Source of the DNA: Drosophila miranda
Lineage: Eukaryota; Arthropoda; Insecta; Diptera; Drosophilidae
Length of the DNA: 64,000 nt
Assembly (NCBI RefSeq): GCF_003369915.1
Contig: NW_022881665.1
Span: 686,285 to 750,284, forward strand
Direction: 5' to 3'
Shown: in pieces, positions 1 through 10,721 of the stretch
Numbering within the stretch: the stretch's first letter is position 1
How the letters are laid out: each line of letters opens with the position of its first letter
Notes under the pieces: generated by a model
The model's input: only the letters and a program-made list of their open reading frames with translations
What the model was told of the DNA's origin: nothing
The model's database searches: none
Made by a program: the position numbers and the translations under genes

Positions 1-306
1 GGAAAGTTGTATGGAGTGTTTGAAGTCAAAAACGTGCATTTCTATTGCTGAAGTGTAAGAAAAATTATTTTTCCATGCTTACCAAAGATTGATATTATAG
101 GTGAAAAAATAAGTTACTAGGCGTTTGTCTATGACATCTATTAGTATTGGTTACGAGTTAGTCCTTTATAGTTGTATGATAATGTTTTTATAGCAAAAGA
201 TTAAACACTTTGTGTACAAAGAAGTACATATGGCGCGATGGCCAAAAGATACCGCACACAGAACTAACCGCAGTGTCAAACGCATTAGGAAATTCAGTCA
301 CCGTTT

Positions 307-554
307 AATCGATATATCGAGTCGGTATTTTGCATGGACCACCAACAGATGGAGCCGCCTTGGTAGGTGTAGAATTCATGTAAAAATCAGCTAAATAGCC
401 TTACTTTGAAATCAAATTATACATAAATTTGTTGAAAACTAATAAATAGAAAAGTTAACTTTTGGGCGTCGTATCTTAAGCGCAGTATTTAGATCTGGAA
501 ACAGTTTTGCTAGCAAAACGTGCCATATATTTTGCTAGCGCAAGAGTGTGACCA
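307..554 (-). promoter_or_regulatory. Promoter-like block of the EXD1-like gene (copy left of window)
   Basis: On the minus strand it contains TGGTCACACT (545-554), matching Drosophila core-promoter motif 1 (YGGTCACACTR), and AATCGATA (307-314), matching the DRE-type motif WATCGATW. Both are typical of TATA-less, broadly expressed fly promoters. A perfect 16-bp palindrome (gttttgctagcaaaac, 504-519) lies between them. The motifs are seen; promoter activity is inferred. Confidence 0.5.
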
Positions 555-689
555 GGTGTGCATGCCCTACGGTTACACTATTATGTACATGTATATGTAT
601 ATGTACACCTAAAATACAAGCTTGAACATGCAACAAATTATAAAAAAAACACACTAAAAAATAGGCTACAAATAAAACAGCACATACAT

Positions 690-960
690 ACATAGATATA
701 TAGATATTATAATTGTGTCCTTATTTCATCTCATTCGCTATCACTCGAATCCCAAGTTTTGTCTTAACGATATTCATTAGAATGAATACCCGTTCAATCA
801 CAGCATTTGACCACGGAAGACTTAAAATTACAATGGCAAATAAAGCGATTTCTTCAAAAGGTTTGTTTTTGCCAGCATCTTTATAAGTCAGTATGTACTT
901 CTGACCAAAACTTTATAGTGTCATCTGTACTTTCCCAAGGGACTAAGTACAAGGGACAAG
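690..960 (-). mobile_element. hAT transposase C-terminal fragment, unit A1
   Basis: The minus strand reads EEIALFAIVILSLPWSNAV followed by IERVF and MNIVKTKL. This is the hAT C-terminal dimerisation signature (small/polar cluster, then ERxFSxMxxIKTKLR). The frame continues IRVIANEMK and stops. A stretch present in piece 2 copies, between the KTKL motif and the SNSELDEI-like tail, is deleted here. No N-terminal domain or terminal inverted repeats are present, so this is a dead fragment. Confidence 0.75.
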
Positions 961-1114
961 TAAAATTAAAAAAAGGCTAGATTTAAGGATATAAGAATTT
1001 GCATAATTTTTAAGCATATCCGCTTTCAAAAAAGCTAGATCTAGCCTTAAATAGGCTAAAACTTTGCGAAGAGGCCAGCCCATAAATATACCGACAACGG
1101 TGAACGAAAGACGA

Positions 1115-2560
1115 AACGAGGTGGAACGTTGTGAGTTGCTGCGGACACCGCAACTCTACAGTTATACCCGATACTAAGTCAGTATGGCTCTCCTGCGGCA
1201 GACGCCGCTAATATTGAACCACACGACAAAGAGTGCGTGCGAGAGAGACAGAAAATCAGTCTGAGCGTGACGTCGGGCGCTGCGTAGCCACTGAAAATTG
1301 ATTTCTTGCTTTTGGCTACAAAAATGATCCGATCTGATCCAGATTCAGCAATCTGATAGATATGGTCATTATCTATGATTCTGCGTTTTTAGTTTTCTCG
1401 AATGTGCAATATTGTGGATGCAACAGATTTTCGTCTTTTGTGGGGGCGGAAGGGGGTGGGGCGAAATTCTGAGATATACGTTTTATAGTGAGATCTAACA
1501 GAAGTGCGGATACCAAATTTGGTTACTCTAGCCTTTATAGTCGCTGAGATTTGTGGATGCCCCAGATTTTCGTCCTTTGCGGGGGCGGAAGAGGGTGTGG
1601 CGAAATTTGGACACGAAACGGTCAAGGTCCGATATCACAGGAGTGTGGATACCAAATTTGGTTGCTCTGGCTCTTATAGGTTCTGAGATCCTTGAACTCA
1701 TATTTTGCAATTGGCAAAACCGACCACGAAACCTGTGTGTTAGAGAGAGACAGAGCGAGAAAGAATGAAATTGTTTTCTTGATTCTGGCTATAATAATTA
1801 TACGATCTGGTTGAGATTTTACATTCTAAAACATATAGGGTATAAAAAAACAAACGGTATTCCAAGGAAAATAAATGTGGTAAAATGTGAAAGCTCCAAA
1901 ACTATCAGATAAAGTCGGTTTGCTAATCATTATTTTTATACCCGATACTCAAAATGAGTATTGGGGTATATTAGATTTGTGGTAAAAGTGGATGTGTGTA
2001 ACGTCCAGAAGGAATCGTTTCCGACCCCATAAAGTATATATATTCTTGATCAGCATCAATAGCCGAGTCGATTGAGCCATGTCTGTCTGTCCGTCTGTCC
2101 GTCTGTCCGTCCCCTTCAGCGCCTAGTGCTCAAAGACTATCAGAGCGAGAGCAACGATGTTTTGGATCCAGACTTCTGTGATATGTCACTGCTACAAGAA
2201 TATTTCAAAACTTCGCCCCGCCCACTTCCGCCCCAACAAAGGACGAAAATCTTTGGCATCCACAATATTGCACATTCGAGAAAACTAAAAACGCAGAGTC
2301 ATAGATAATGACCATATCTATCAGATTGCTGAATCTGGATCAGATCAGATAATTTTTATAGCCAATAGGAACAAATCAACTTGCAGTGGCTACGCAGCGC
2401 CCGACGTCACGCTCAGACTGATTTTCTGTCTCTCTCGCACGCACTCTTTGTCATGTCTTTTAATATTAGCGGCGTCTGCCGGAGGAGAGCCATACTGACT
2501 TAGTATCGGGTATAAATGTAGAGTTGCGGTGTCCGCAGCAACTCACTGTTCCACCTCGTT
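1115..2560. mobile_element. DINE-1/INE-1-like palindromic element, unit A1
   Basis: Begins aacgaggtggaac and ends with the complementary gttccacctcgtt. The two arms are inverted repeats of about 350 bp (roughly 1115-1470 and 2210-2560). Each arm end has a hairpin (gagttgc ... gcaactc) and a tatacccgatact block. The interior holds repeats of accaaatttggt and the hallmark DINE-1 segment: tttccgaccccataaagtat, then gccgagtcgattgagccatg, then a gtctgtccgtctgtccg run (2080-2112). Non-autonomous Helentron-type element; small ORFs in it are by-products of repeated sequence. Confidence 0.7.
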
Positions 2561-3817
2561 TTTTTTGATGCTGTGGTTTTTACTTACTTTTGGTTTTACT
2601 GAACTTTGCAATTCTGAAAAGCTGATAAATGCAACTATAAATCAGACCAAAACACTTTAAAGTTTCAGCCTACCGTCTGAAAATTATTAAGCGTTAAAAA
2701 TTGATTATTTCCAAGGGTTTTTTTTTCCAAATTTAGATTTTTGAAGCTCGGGAAAGTTGCAAAAGTGATTTTTCTGGGTAGCGTAACATCCACGTAACAA
2801 ATGATTCGTTTTAGTTTTCATAGATTACTTCTCGGTATATGAATATGGAGTTAAAATTTTAATAGCATTTATGCATTATGCATTAATGCATTCGATAGCA
2901 TTTTGATAGCTCTATGTTTAGTACAAAAGATGGGGCTCATCCAATTTTAAATTTTCATATTGATAGCAATAAACATGTGGTCGCGAACGTACGAGAACTA
3001 GAAGTCGACTTAGGCTTAATCTGGTAAAATCTAAAAATCTTCCAAACGGAACAGAAAATTCTAAAGCAATTAATTTATTTGAAAAGGGCATTAATGAAGG
3101 TTTCTATCCAGAAAATTGATCTTCTGCTAATAGACTTTCAGATCAGCGTTAATGCAATTATATGCCAATTGGTTAAACTAGTTCAGTTTCAATCAATAAA
3201 AAAAAAATAGTATCGGGACAAAATGATATGAAAATGTATTTTTATTGTCCCTTAAGTTTTTGGCCTTAGTTTTCATTTTCACGGAAATGCCCAGATACGT
3301 ATATATTCTATTAAAATATATATATTAAGTGACATATAATGAAACGCTAAGCTATGAAGTTGGTCTTTGCAGATTGTCGGGTACAGATACTGCTTTCTGA
3401 TGCGAATGCCAAAAAAGAATGAAACTGTACGTCGCACCTTGGAGACCCAAATAGACAATTCTTCTGCCATAATCAAACTGGAGTGTGATCTGGAGGGATA
3501 AGTCCAGACCTCCGTCCCGGGGACCCTCTGTTCAAGCCCTTAACTCACCATTTCGTAAAAAATAATATACCGACGCTTATCAAGAGGAATTAGTTAATAT
3601 TTGACGTCCTCCACTGTGGTGAGGACCATGCACTTTTTCATCTCGCTCTCTCGGAATTTCAGTACCAGTTGCCCTATCAGGAATCCCAGCTGCTTTACTA
3701 GAAGGACGAAAGTGGTGCCACTCTGCATTAAATCTTCCCCTAAACTCAACGACCATAGAAAAACCTGTTTTCAATTTTAGCAGGCAAAACAGGAGTCTTC
3801 GGCCTTCGGAGATCTCC
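2561..3817. other. Unassigned spacer between DINE-1-like element and mariner, unit A1
   Basis: 2561-2920 is AT-rich and private to type A units, with a gcattatgcattaatgcatt stretch near 2872. From 2921 the spacer is shared by all units. A protein-like stretch on the plus strand (2936-3125) reads DGAHPILNFHIDSNKHVVAN and, after a stop, NGTENSKAINLFEKGINEGF, suggesting a decayed transposon ORF I cannot name. At 3580-3774 the minus strand has a 64-codon ORF beginning MKTGFSMVVEFRGRF, and the plus strand an overlapping open frame around AALLEGRKWCHSALNLPLNS. Neither is recognised. Confidence 0.5.
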
Positions 3818-4560
3818 CTTACGTACGAAGGGGGTCAAAAGAAAAACGAAAATTTTGGAAAAGTGGCGATTTATTTCTCAACATAGTCTTCGTTTAGGTC
3901 GATACATTTGACCCAGCTATGTTCCAACTCCTTTAACCCATAAGTTTTCTCGAGGTCTGCAAAGTAGGCCTCCGTTCCGGCGATGACCTCCTCAGTCGAA
4001 TCAAATTTCTGTCCGGCGAGTGACTTGTCAGGAAATAAAAAAAGTCATACGGGGCCAAATCTGGATACAACGGTGGATGGGGCAGCAGTTAGTAATGCAA
4101 TTCGACCGATTCGGCCATGGCGATAGCGGAGGTGTGAGATGGTGCGTTGTCATGGTGGAAGAGTTATTTTTTCTTCGCCAAATGGGGCCGATTTGTCGGT
4201 ATATTATTTGGTACAGTAGAACGCTCTGATCGTTTTGCCCAGCTTTCTCATGTCCAAAATTTCATGCAGGATATGACCCACGCGTTCTTTTGAGATGCCT
4301 TGAGATCGGCGATCTGCCAATACGAGATCGTGGATTTTTGTTACGTTTTCCTCCGTGGTAGCCATTTTCGGGGCCCCTGGACGAGGCTCATCGCTAAACT
4401 CGCTAAACTAATTTTTGACGGTCGCCATCGAAGGAGAAGAGTCACCGTACACAGCATCCCAGCTTTCTTTGATTTCGCTGCGCGATTTCCAAAAATAAGT
4501 ATCGAAACACCGACCGATATTGCTATTTTTCCATTTTTATAAAATCAGCAGACAAGCCCG
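3818..4560 (-). pseudogene. mariner transposase remnant, unit A1
   Basis: Read from 4534 down to the stop at 3871-3873, pieces match a Tc1/mariner transposase in several frames: EIKESWDAVYGDSSPSMATV, FSDEPRPGAPKMATTEENVT, KIHDLVLADRR, GISKERVGHILHEILDMRKL, then after a large internal deletion NAP(S/H)HTS-like residues, PDLAPYDFF and the end NEDYVEK. The first two catalytic aspartates lie in the deleted centre (about half of the usual ~345 codons is gone), so it is inactive. A stop follows ATVKN. The 3' non-coding end runs to cttacgtacgaagg at 3818. Confidence 0.85.
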
Positions 4561-5385
4561 CTTCCACACGTGGTAAAAAAAAAAAACTATGAGTTTGATT
4601 CGGCTAAAATTTTAGCAGTAGCCGTCTAAAAGAATGATGAAGAAGATGAAGAAGACCACCCTCGCATATACTGTATGGAGCAGATGACAGCCGTATGCTG
4701 TCAATTAATTTCTATACTTTAATTTATTTTTGCACTGCGTTTATCTCCTTTCTACCTACTGACTTTATGAAGTGTAATGGAACACGGGCAGTAGCATACT
4801 TTAGAAGTTACATGTTGTACTTATATTCTGAGAAATTATATGTAAGTCATCTTTCACCAGGTCTATTCACATCTTCAAGTCGATTTCCGCTTCTCTTAGA
4901 AGTAGCCGAATAGCTTCCAGTAACTATTTGTTATCTTGGTTCTAAAGTTCCATGAGTACATGTCACTCAAATTTTCCAGTCGAATCATCATCAATGGATT
5001 CCTCAGTATCAATCTTCTCTGAAATCGCCTTCAAAAGTCTTCCTGATTCCCGTTTTGACGATGGCCTGATCATTGCGGATGCCTTGTTTTATTTATTATT
5101 AATAATTATTTTAATGTACTATAATAATACAACTATTAAGGAAACAAAAGAAATTGTGTGAAACTAATGATAATTCGTAACTGCCTATGGCAGTTGTATT
5201 GTATTAATGATTTCATTCAACGGTCAAATTAGATCAATAAATCAAATTAGATCTATGTTCGGAAGGTATGATAACTATTTTACATGTATTTCATGGATGT
5301 ATTTCTTAATGCTGAAATTCAGGTCGCTTCTTTCTCTTTTTCAGTTCAGGGATTCTATTTCTTCAATGAAAATTTGATTAATTGC
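4561..5385 (-). other. 3' flank of EXD1-like copy 1, with possible 36-codon ORF
   Basis: Downstream of the gene's stop on the minus strand. An AATAAA signal (complement of 5087-5092) lies ~295 bp after the stop. Beyond it, 5073-4963 encodes a 36-codon ORF starting MIRPSSKRESGRLLKAISEK with an acidic tail; the frame is also open upstream of its ATG (KASAM). The same stretch in units B1 and B2 is interrupted by homopolymer indels. It could be a remnant exon of a neighbouring gene. 4620-4913 shows nothing recognisable apart from a gaagatgaagaag run at 4638. Confidence 0.35.
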
Positions 5386-6302
5386 TTATATTTCTGCATG
5401 ATCACTTTCATAGGCCACCGGCAGAGAGCCTACGGCTGAATTGTAGTACGCATCGATGTATTGGAAGCCAAATCGACTTTTGGGACCCATATAAGGTGCC
5501 ACATCGTACCCATTTCGGAAACGGCAGAAGCTTGACTAAATGTAGCAGACATGCGTTGCATCCCTGCACAAATGTGGCCAAAGGTCAGCCGGTCGTGCAT
5601 TTGGTGCTGCAGTATGGCCATCCTGGCCAGAAAACGAAACTGGTCCCCGCTCAACGGGCGTGCTGTGAAAAGTTGGCGAGACTCACTTACCTGCAGTGAG
5701 GAATCGGATAATCAACGGATAACTAATTTCACTTTTGGTATGGCACTTACCCCGGTGACCTCGTCGCAGAGCAGTTCCCTTAGAGGAATATTAAGCACTG
5801 ACGAAATCGCTTCTGGCAATGAGCAGGCACTTTTATCTTGCCGGGCTACGCACAGAGCCACAAATGTGTCGCTCAATCCAGTCAGTTTAATTTGGTGCTT
5901 ATAGAACAGCTGATCGGTAATACGATGACTATAGTGCACCACTTTTCTCGGATATTTAGCCTCCAGCAGCTTTTTCAACTCGGGAAAAAAGGCGCCCAGT
6001 GCCTGGATATCGAACACATATGTCTGATTGGCCGTGGCCACCACTAGCACCGCTACGGGTCTGTGGCGTCCATATAAACTAGGCTCCGCAATCACTGATA
6101 TGCTCAACTGATCTCGCATATCGTTAAGTGCTTTGTGATAAGCCGCGTCTGCCTGCTGCTGTATGTATACGATTCGATTAAGCTTCCTTTCCAGCGAGCT
6201 CAACTCGTGGCTCATTAGAGGAAAAATTGTTTTCCCACGCGACGGGCTGATCTCCTCAGCCGTCTTAAAGGACGCTACACTATCATCATCGCTATCCGCC
6301 AT
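5386..6302 (-). CDS. EXD1/Egalitarian-like 3'-5' exonuclease-domain protein, copy 1 (two exons, apparent frameshift)
   Basis: Exon 1 is 6302-5751 (184 codons, from MADSDDDSVASFK). A 60-bp intron follows (5750-5691: donor GTAAGT, acceptor CTGCAG, phase 0), then exon 2 5690-5386, giving an expected protein near 285 residues. Features: acidic N-terminus; VLVVATANQTYVFDIQALG at about 84-103; KVVHYSHRITDQLFYKHQIK at 120-139; ARPLSGDQF at about 194-202; end SLPVAYESDHAEI. This is the layout of the DEDD-type exonuclease fold in EXD1 and Egalitarian. Where active enzymes have DxE the sequence is IAE (71-73), and the usual HD is HY (123-124), so it is probably catalytically dead and perhaps an RNA-binding adaptor, as EXD1 is in the piRNA pathway. 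Exon 2 is one base short of a complete frame (305 instead of 306), from run-length differences at 5512-5541. Confidence 0.72.
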
Positions 6303-6627
6303 TTTTTTCTAGGAATAATAAGGAAAGTTGTATGGAGTGTTTGAAGTCAAAAACGTGCATTTCTATTGCTGAAGTGTAAGAAAAATTATTTTTCCATGCT
6401 TACCAAAGATTGATATTATAGGTGAAAAAATAAGTTACTAGGCGTTTGTTTATGACATCTATTAGTATTGGTTACGAGTTAGTCCTTTATAGTTGTATGA
6501 TAATGTTTTTATAGCAAAAGATTAAACACTTTGTGTACAAAGAAGTACATATGGCGCGATGGCCAAAAGATACCGCACACAGAACTAACCGCAGTGTCAA
6601 ACGCATTAGGAAATTCAGTCACCGTTT

Positions 6628-6875
6628 AATCGATATATCGAGTCGGTATTTTGCATGGACCACCAACAGATGGAGCCGCCTTGGTAGGTGTAGAATTCAT
6701 GTAAAAATCAGCTAAATAGCCTTACTTTGAAATCAAATTATACATAAATTTGTTGAAAACTAATAAATAGAAAAGTTAACTTTTGGGCGTCGTATCTTAA
6801 GCGCAGTATTTAGATCTGGAAACAGTTTTGCTAGCAAAACGTGCCATATATTTTGCTAGCGCAAGAGTGTGACCA
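6628..6875 (-). promoter_or_regulatory. Promoter-like block upstream of EXD1-like copy 1
   Basis: Motif-1 match TGGTCACACT at 6866-6875 and DRE-like AATCGATA at 6628-6635, 330-570 bp upstream of the ATG at 6302. A possible 5'-UTR intron lies between: donor GTAAGC reading from 6404 and acceptor TTATTATTCCTAG ending at 6309, six bases before the ATG. Spacing and strand fit a transcript running into the gene. Confidence 0.55.
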
Positions 6876-7010
6876 GGTGCGCATGCCCTACGGTTACACT
6901 ATTATGTACATGTATATGTATATGTACACCTAAAATACAAGCTTGAACATGCAACAAATTATAAAAAAAACACACTAAAAAATAGGCTACAAATAAAACA
7001 GCACATACAT

Positions 7011-7281
7011 ACATAGATATATAGATATTATAATTGTGTCCTTATTTCATCTCATTCGCTATCACTCGAATCCCAAGTTTTGTCTTAACGATATTCATTA
7101 GACTGAATACCCGTTCAATCACAGCATTTGACCACGGAAGACTTAAAATTACAATGGCAAATAAAGCGATTTCTTCAAAAGGTTTGTTTTTGCCAGCATC
7201 TTTATAAGTCAGTATGTACTTCTGACCAAAACTTTATAGTGTCATCTGTACTTTCCCAAGGGACTAAGTACAAGGGACAAG
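7011..7281 (-). mobile_element. hAT transposase C-terminal fragment, unit B1
   Basis: Same fragment as at 690-960. The codon after ERVF reads Ser-Leu (tattcattagactgaat on the plus strand), closer to the family consensus FSLMN than the Ile-Leu of unit A1. This is a small A/B diagnostic difference. Confidence 0.75.
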
Positions 7282-7779
7282 TAAAATTAAAAAAAGGCTA
7301 GCTTTAAGGCTATAAGAATTTGCATAATTTTTAAGCATATCCGCTTTCAAAAAAGCTAGATCTAGCCTTAAATAGGCTAAAACTTTGCGAAGAGGCCAGC
7401 CCATAAATATAACGACAACGGTGAACGAAAGACGAAAAAACCACGACGGGAACGCTAGAGTGTGTTCACAAAAAACTTAACGACGTAAAAGAAAAAAGAC
7501 ATATTTATCCCAAATTTACCAAACATTAAGTAAAAATTAGCTATTAAAACTCAAATAAATAAAGAAAGCCACATGATTTTGATTTTCAACAGGCTTTAAC
7601 ATAATATCCAAATCTGACAATGAACTTGAAAAGCATGCAATGAATTTAGCGAGAAAATGCTACTGAACCAAGTCAGGAAAAGTGTCAAGTAAAGTGCAAA
7701 CAAAAAACTTTGAAAAAATTGATCATTTTGAAATTCTTTAATACATTCATAAAATTACAAAAATATCTAAATTGCTGAA

Positions 7780-7896
7780 AGGATATTTTTAACCATTCCT
7801 GTTACATCAGCAGAGCGTTCATTTAGCAATCTAAAGTTAGTTAGGAATTACTTATGATCTTCAATGGGATAGAGGAGACTTAACAGTCTCAATTTT
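7780..7896 (+). mobile_element. Second hAT lineage, C-terminal fragment, unit B1
   Basis: The plus strand reads FLTIPVTSAERSFSNLKLVR then NYL, a stop, SSMG, a stop, RRLNSLN. This matches the dimerisation region of the ZMYM/TTF-type hAT lineage (TIPVTxASAERSFSKLKLIKxYLRSSMxQERL). The AT-rich stretch 7437-7780 before it may be the rest of the decayed transposase, but I cannot read it. The lineage is distinct from the hAT at 7011. Confidence 0.65.
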
Positions 7897-8312
7897 TTGT
7901 CGAACGAGTTTTGTGTAACGGATTCTTTAATTATGGAACAAATCTATTTTTCCCTGGTGCAAACTTTTCTCGACACGCCGCTGGATGTATGCACGGCATA
8001 CCTGTACAGTGACCTGAGAAATACAGTGAACATGAAAAAACCGCAGGTTTACATTGATGGAGCTCATCCAGCTAAAGCTTTGCTGCTGAGAAAGGAAATA
8101 TGCGGATTGAAGCAGTCAGAAAGGGAATGGAATTCTAAACTCAATGGCGTCCTTATTTCTTTGGCTTTGTTGCCTGTGATAACGCGCCTTGACTCTACCA
8201 GCAGATAGGCAACTTTTCGTTAAATCTGGTGTATGCCAGTCTTGAACGGACCCGCTCAGTATCAGTCGGCTATTCAAAACTTTGCCTTTAAAATCTAAGG
8301 AAAACAAAGTTG
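7897..8312 (+). mobile_element. Ty1/copia reverse-transcriptase fragment, unit B1
   Basis: Reads DVCTAYLYSDL, then MKKPQVYIDG, then KEICGLKQSEREWNSKLNGV. This matches the copia RT pattern DVKTAFLNGxLxExIYMxQPxGF ... LxKxLYGLKQAPRxWxxK. A further piece (about 8206-8312) resembles the sequence after the YVDD region (QLFVKSGVCQS, TDPLSISRLFKTLP), but the YVDD box itself is deleted. No integrase, gag or LTR is present. Confidence 0.78.
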
Positions 8313-8323
8313 AAAGAAAAAAA

Positions 8324-9844
8324 AACGAGGGGGAACGTTGTGAGTTGCTGCGGACACCGCAACTCTACAGTTATAACCGATACTAAGTCAGTATGGCTCT
8401 CCTCCGGCAGACGCCGCTAATATTAAACGACACGACAAGGAGTGCGTGCGAGAGAGACAGAAAATCAGTCTGAGCGTGACGTCGGACGCTGCGTAGCCAC
8501 TGCAAATTGATTTGTTCCTATTGGCTATAAAAATTATCTGATCTGATCCAGATTCAGCAATCTGATATATATGATCATTATCTATGATTCTGCGTTTTTA
8601 GTTTTCTCAAATGTGCAATATTGTGGATGCAACAGATTTTCGTTCTTTGTGGGGCGGAAGGGGGTGGGGCGAAATTCTGAGATATACGTTTATAGTGAGA
8701 TCTAACAGAAGTGCGGATACCAAATTTGGTTACTCTAGCCTTTATAGTCGCTGAGATTTGTGGATGCCCCAGATTTTCGTCCTTTGCGGGGGCGGAAGAG
8801 GTGTGGCGAAATTTGGACACGAAACGGTCAAGGTCCGATATCACAGGAGTGTGGATACCAAATGTGGTTGCTCTGGCTCTTATAGGTTCTGAGATCCTTG
8901 AACTCATATTTTGCAATTGGCAAAACCGACCACGAAACCTGTGTGTTAGAGAGAGACAGCGAGAAAGAATGAAATTGTTTTCTTGATTCTGGCTATAATA
9001 ATTATACGATCTGGTTGAGATTTTACATTCTAAAACATATAGGGTATAAAAAAACAAACGGTATTCCAAGGAAAATAAATGTGGTAAAATGTGAAAGCTC
9101 CAAAACTATCAGATAAAGTCGGTTTGGTAATCATTATTTTATACCCGATACTCAAAATGAGTATTGGGGTATATTAGATTTGTGGTAAAAGTGGATGTGT
9201 GTAACGTCCAGAAGGAATCGTTTCCGACCCCATAAAGTATATATATTCTTGATCAGCATCAATAGCCGAGTCGATTGAGCATGTCTGTCTGTCCGTCTGT
9301 CCGACCCTTCAGCGCCTAGTGCTCAAAGACTATAAGAGCGAGAGCAACGATGTTTTGGATCCAGACTTCTGTGATATGTCACTGCTACAAGAATATTTCA
9401 AAACTTTGCCCCGCCCACTTCCGCCCCACAAAGGGCGAAAATCTGTGGCATCCACAATTTCGACGATACGAGAAAACTAAAAACGCAGAATCGTAGAGAA
9501 TGACCATAGCTTTTAGACTGCAGAATATGAATTGGATCGTATTACTATTATAGCCAGCATCAAGAGAACAATTTCATTTTGTCTCGCCCTGTCTCTCTTT
9601 AACACACACGTAGCATAGCCGGCTTTGCTTAGAGTAAAACATTAGCGCCTAGATCTCAGAGACTATAAAAGCTAGAGCAACCAAATTTGGTATCCACACT
9701 CCTAATATATCGGACCGAGTTTGTTTCAAAATTTCGCCACACCCCCTTCCGCCCCGCAAAGGACGAAAATCTGGGGATATTCACAAATCTCAGAGACTAT
9801 TAAGGCTAGAGTAACCAAATTTGGTATCCGCACTCCTGTTAGAT
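8324..9844. mobile_element. DINE-1-like element, unit B1 (one arm only)
   Basis: The left arm matches the A-type element but starts aacgagggggaac. The right part differs: after the gtctgtccg run it continues with an inverted copy of the interior (accaaatttggt at about 9685 and 9820) and ends at cactcctgttagat, without the outer terminal hairpin. It therefore lacks the 350-bp right arm of type A. Confidence 0.68.
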
Positions 9845-10721
9845 GTTTAGTACAAAAGATGGGGCTCATCCAATTTTAAATTTTCATATTGATAGCAATA
9901 AACATGTGGTCGCGAACGTACGAGAACTAGAAGTCGACTTAGGCTTAATCTGGTAAAATCTAAAAATCTTCCAAACGGAACAGAAAATTCTAAAGCAATT
10001 AATTTATTTGAAAAGGGCATTAATGAAGGTTTCTATCCAGAAAATTTATCTTCTGCTAATAGACTTTCAGATCAGCGTTAATGCAATTATATGCCAATTG
10101 GTCAATCAAAAAAAAAAAATAGTATCGGGACAAAATGATATGAAAATGTATTTTTTTATTGTCCCTTAAGTTTTTGGCCTTAGTTTTCATTTTCATGGAT
10201 AATGCCAGATTACGTATATATTCTATTAAAATATATATATTAAGTGACATATAATTGAAACGCTGAGCTATGAAGTTGGTCTTTGCAGATTGTCGGGTAC
10301 AGATACTGCTTTCTGATGCGAATGCCAAAAAAGAATGAACTGTACGTCGCACCTTGGAGACCCAAATAGACAATTCTTCTGCCATAATCAAAATGGAGTG
10401 TGATTGGAGGGATAAGTCAGACCTCCGTCGGGGACCTCTGTTCAAGCCCTTAACTCACCATTTCGTAAAAAATAATATACCGACGCTTATCAGAGGAATT
10501 AGTTAATATTTGACGTCCTCCACTGTGGTGGGACCATGCACTTTTTCATCTCGCTCTCTCGGAATTTCAGTACCAGTTGCCCTATCAGGAATCCAGCTGC
10601 TTTACTAGAAGGACGAAAGTGGTGCCACTCTGCATTAAATCTTCCCCTAAACTCAACGACCATAGAAAAACCTGTTTTCAATTTTAGCAGGCAAAACAGG
10701 AGCTTCGGCCTTCGGAGATCT
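9845..10721. other. Unassigned spacer, unit B1
   Basis: Equivalent to 2921-3817 of unit A1; the A-private 360 bp is absent. The plus-strand open frame around AALLEGRKWCHSALNLPLNS runs here from 10536 through the mariner 3' end to 10817, but only because of indels. No recognised gene. Confidence 0.5.

Larger units (their letters stand above)
1..6321. repeat. Tandem macro-repeat, unit A1 (6,321 bp)
   Basis: The first bases of the window (ggaaagttgtatggag) recur at 6322 and 19044, each time 20 bp upstream of the start codon of the EXD1-like gene. Order of parts: promoter-like block, hAT fragment, DINE-1-like palindrome, spacer, mariner remnant, gene 3' flank, EXD1-like gene (minus strand). Type A is marked by a direct join of the hAT flank to the DINE-1-like arm near 1115 and by ~360 bp of private spacer (2561-2920). 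The promoter at 307-554 would serve a further gene copy to the left, so the array continues outside the window. Confidence 0.93.

Noticed and set aside
212..394. 60-codon ORF MYKEVHMARWPKDTAHR... repeated at 6533 and 19255
   Set aside because: It lies antisense within the promoter-like block of the EXD1-like gene, overlaps the DRE-like motif, and matches no family I know; conservation is explained by unit duplication.
3818..4560. Active mariner
   Set aside because: The centre with the first catalytic aspartates is deleted in all four copies, and the remaining parts are in different frames.
8578..9069. Long ORFs (up to 163 codons) in the DINE-1-like elements
   Set aside because: Both strands are open because the element is made of inverted copies of the same GC-rich segment; the frames change with every indel between units.
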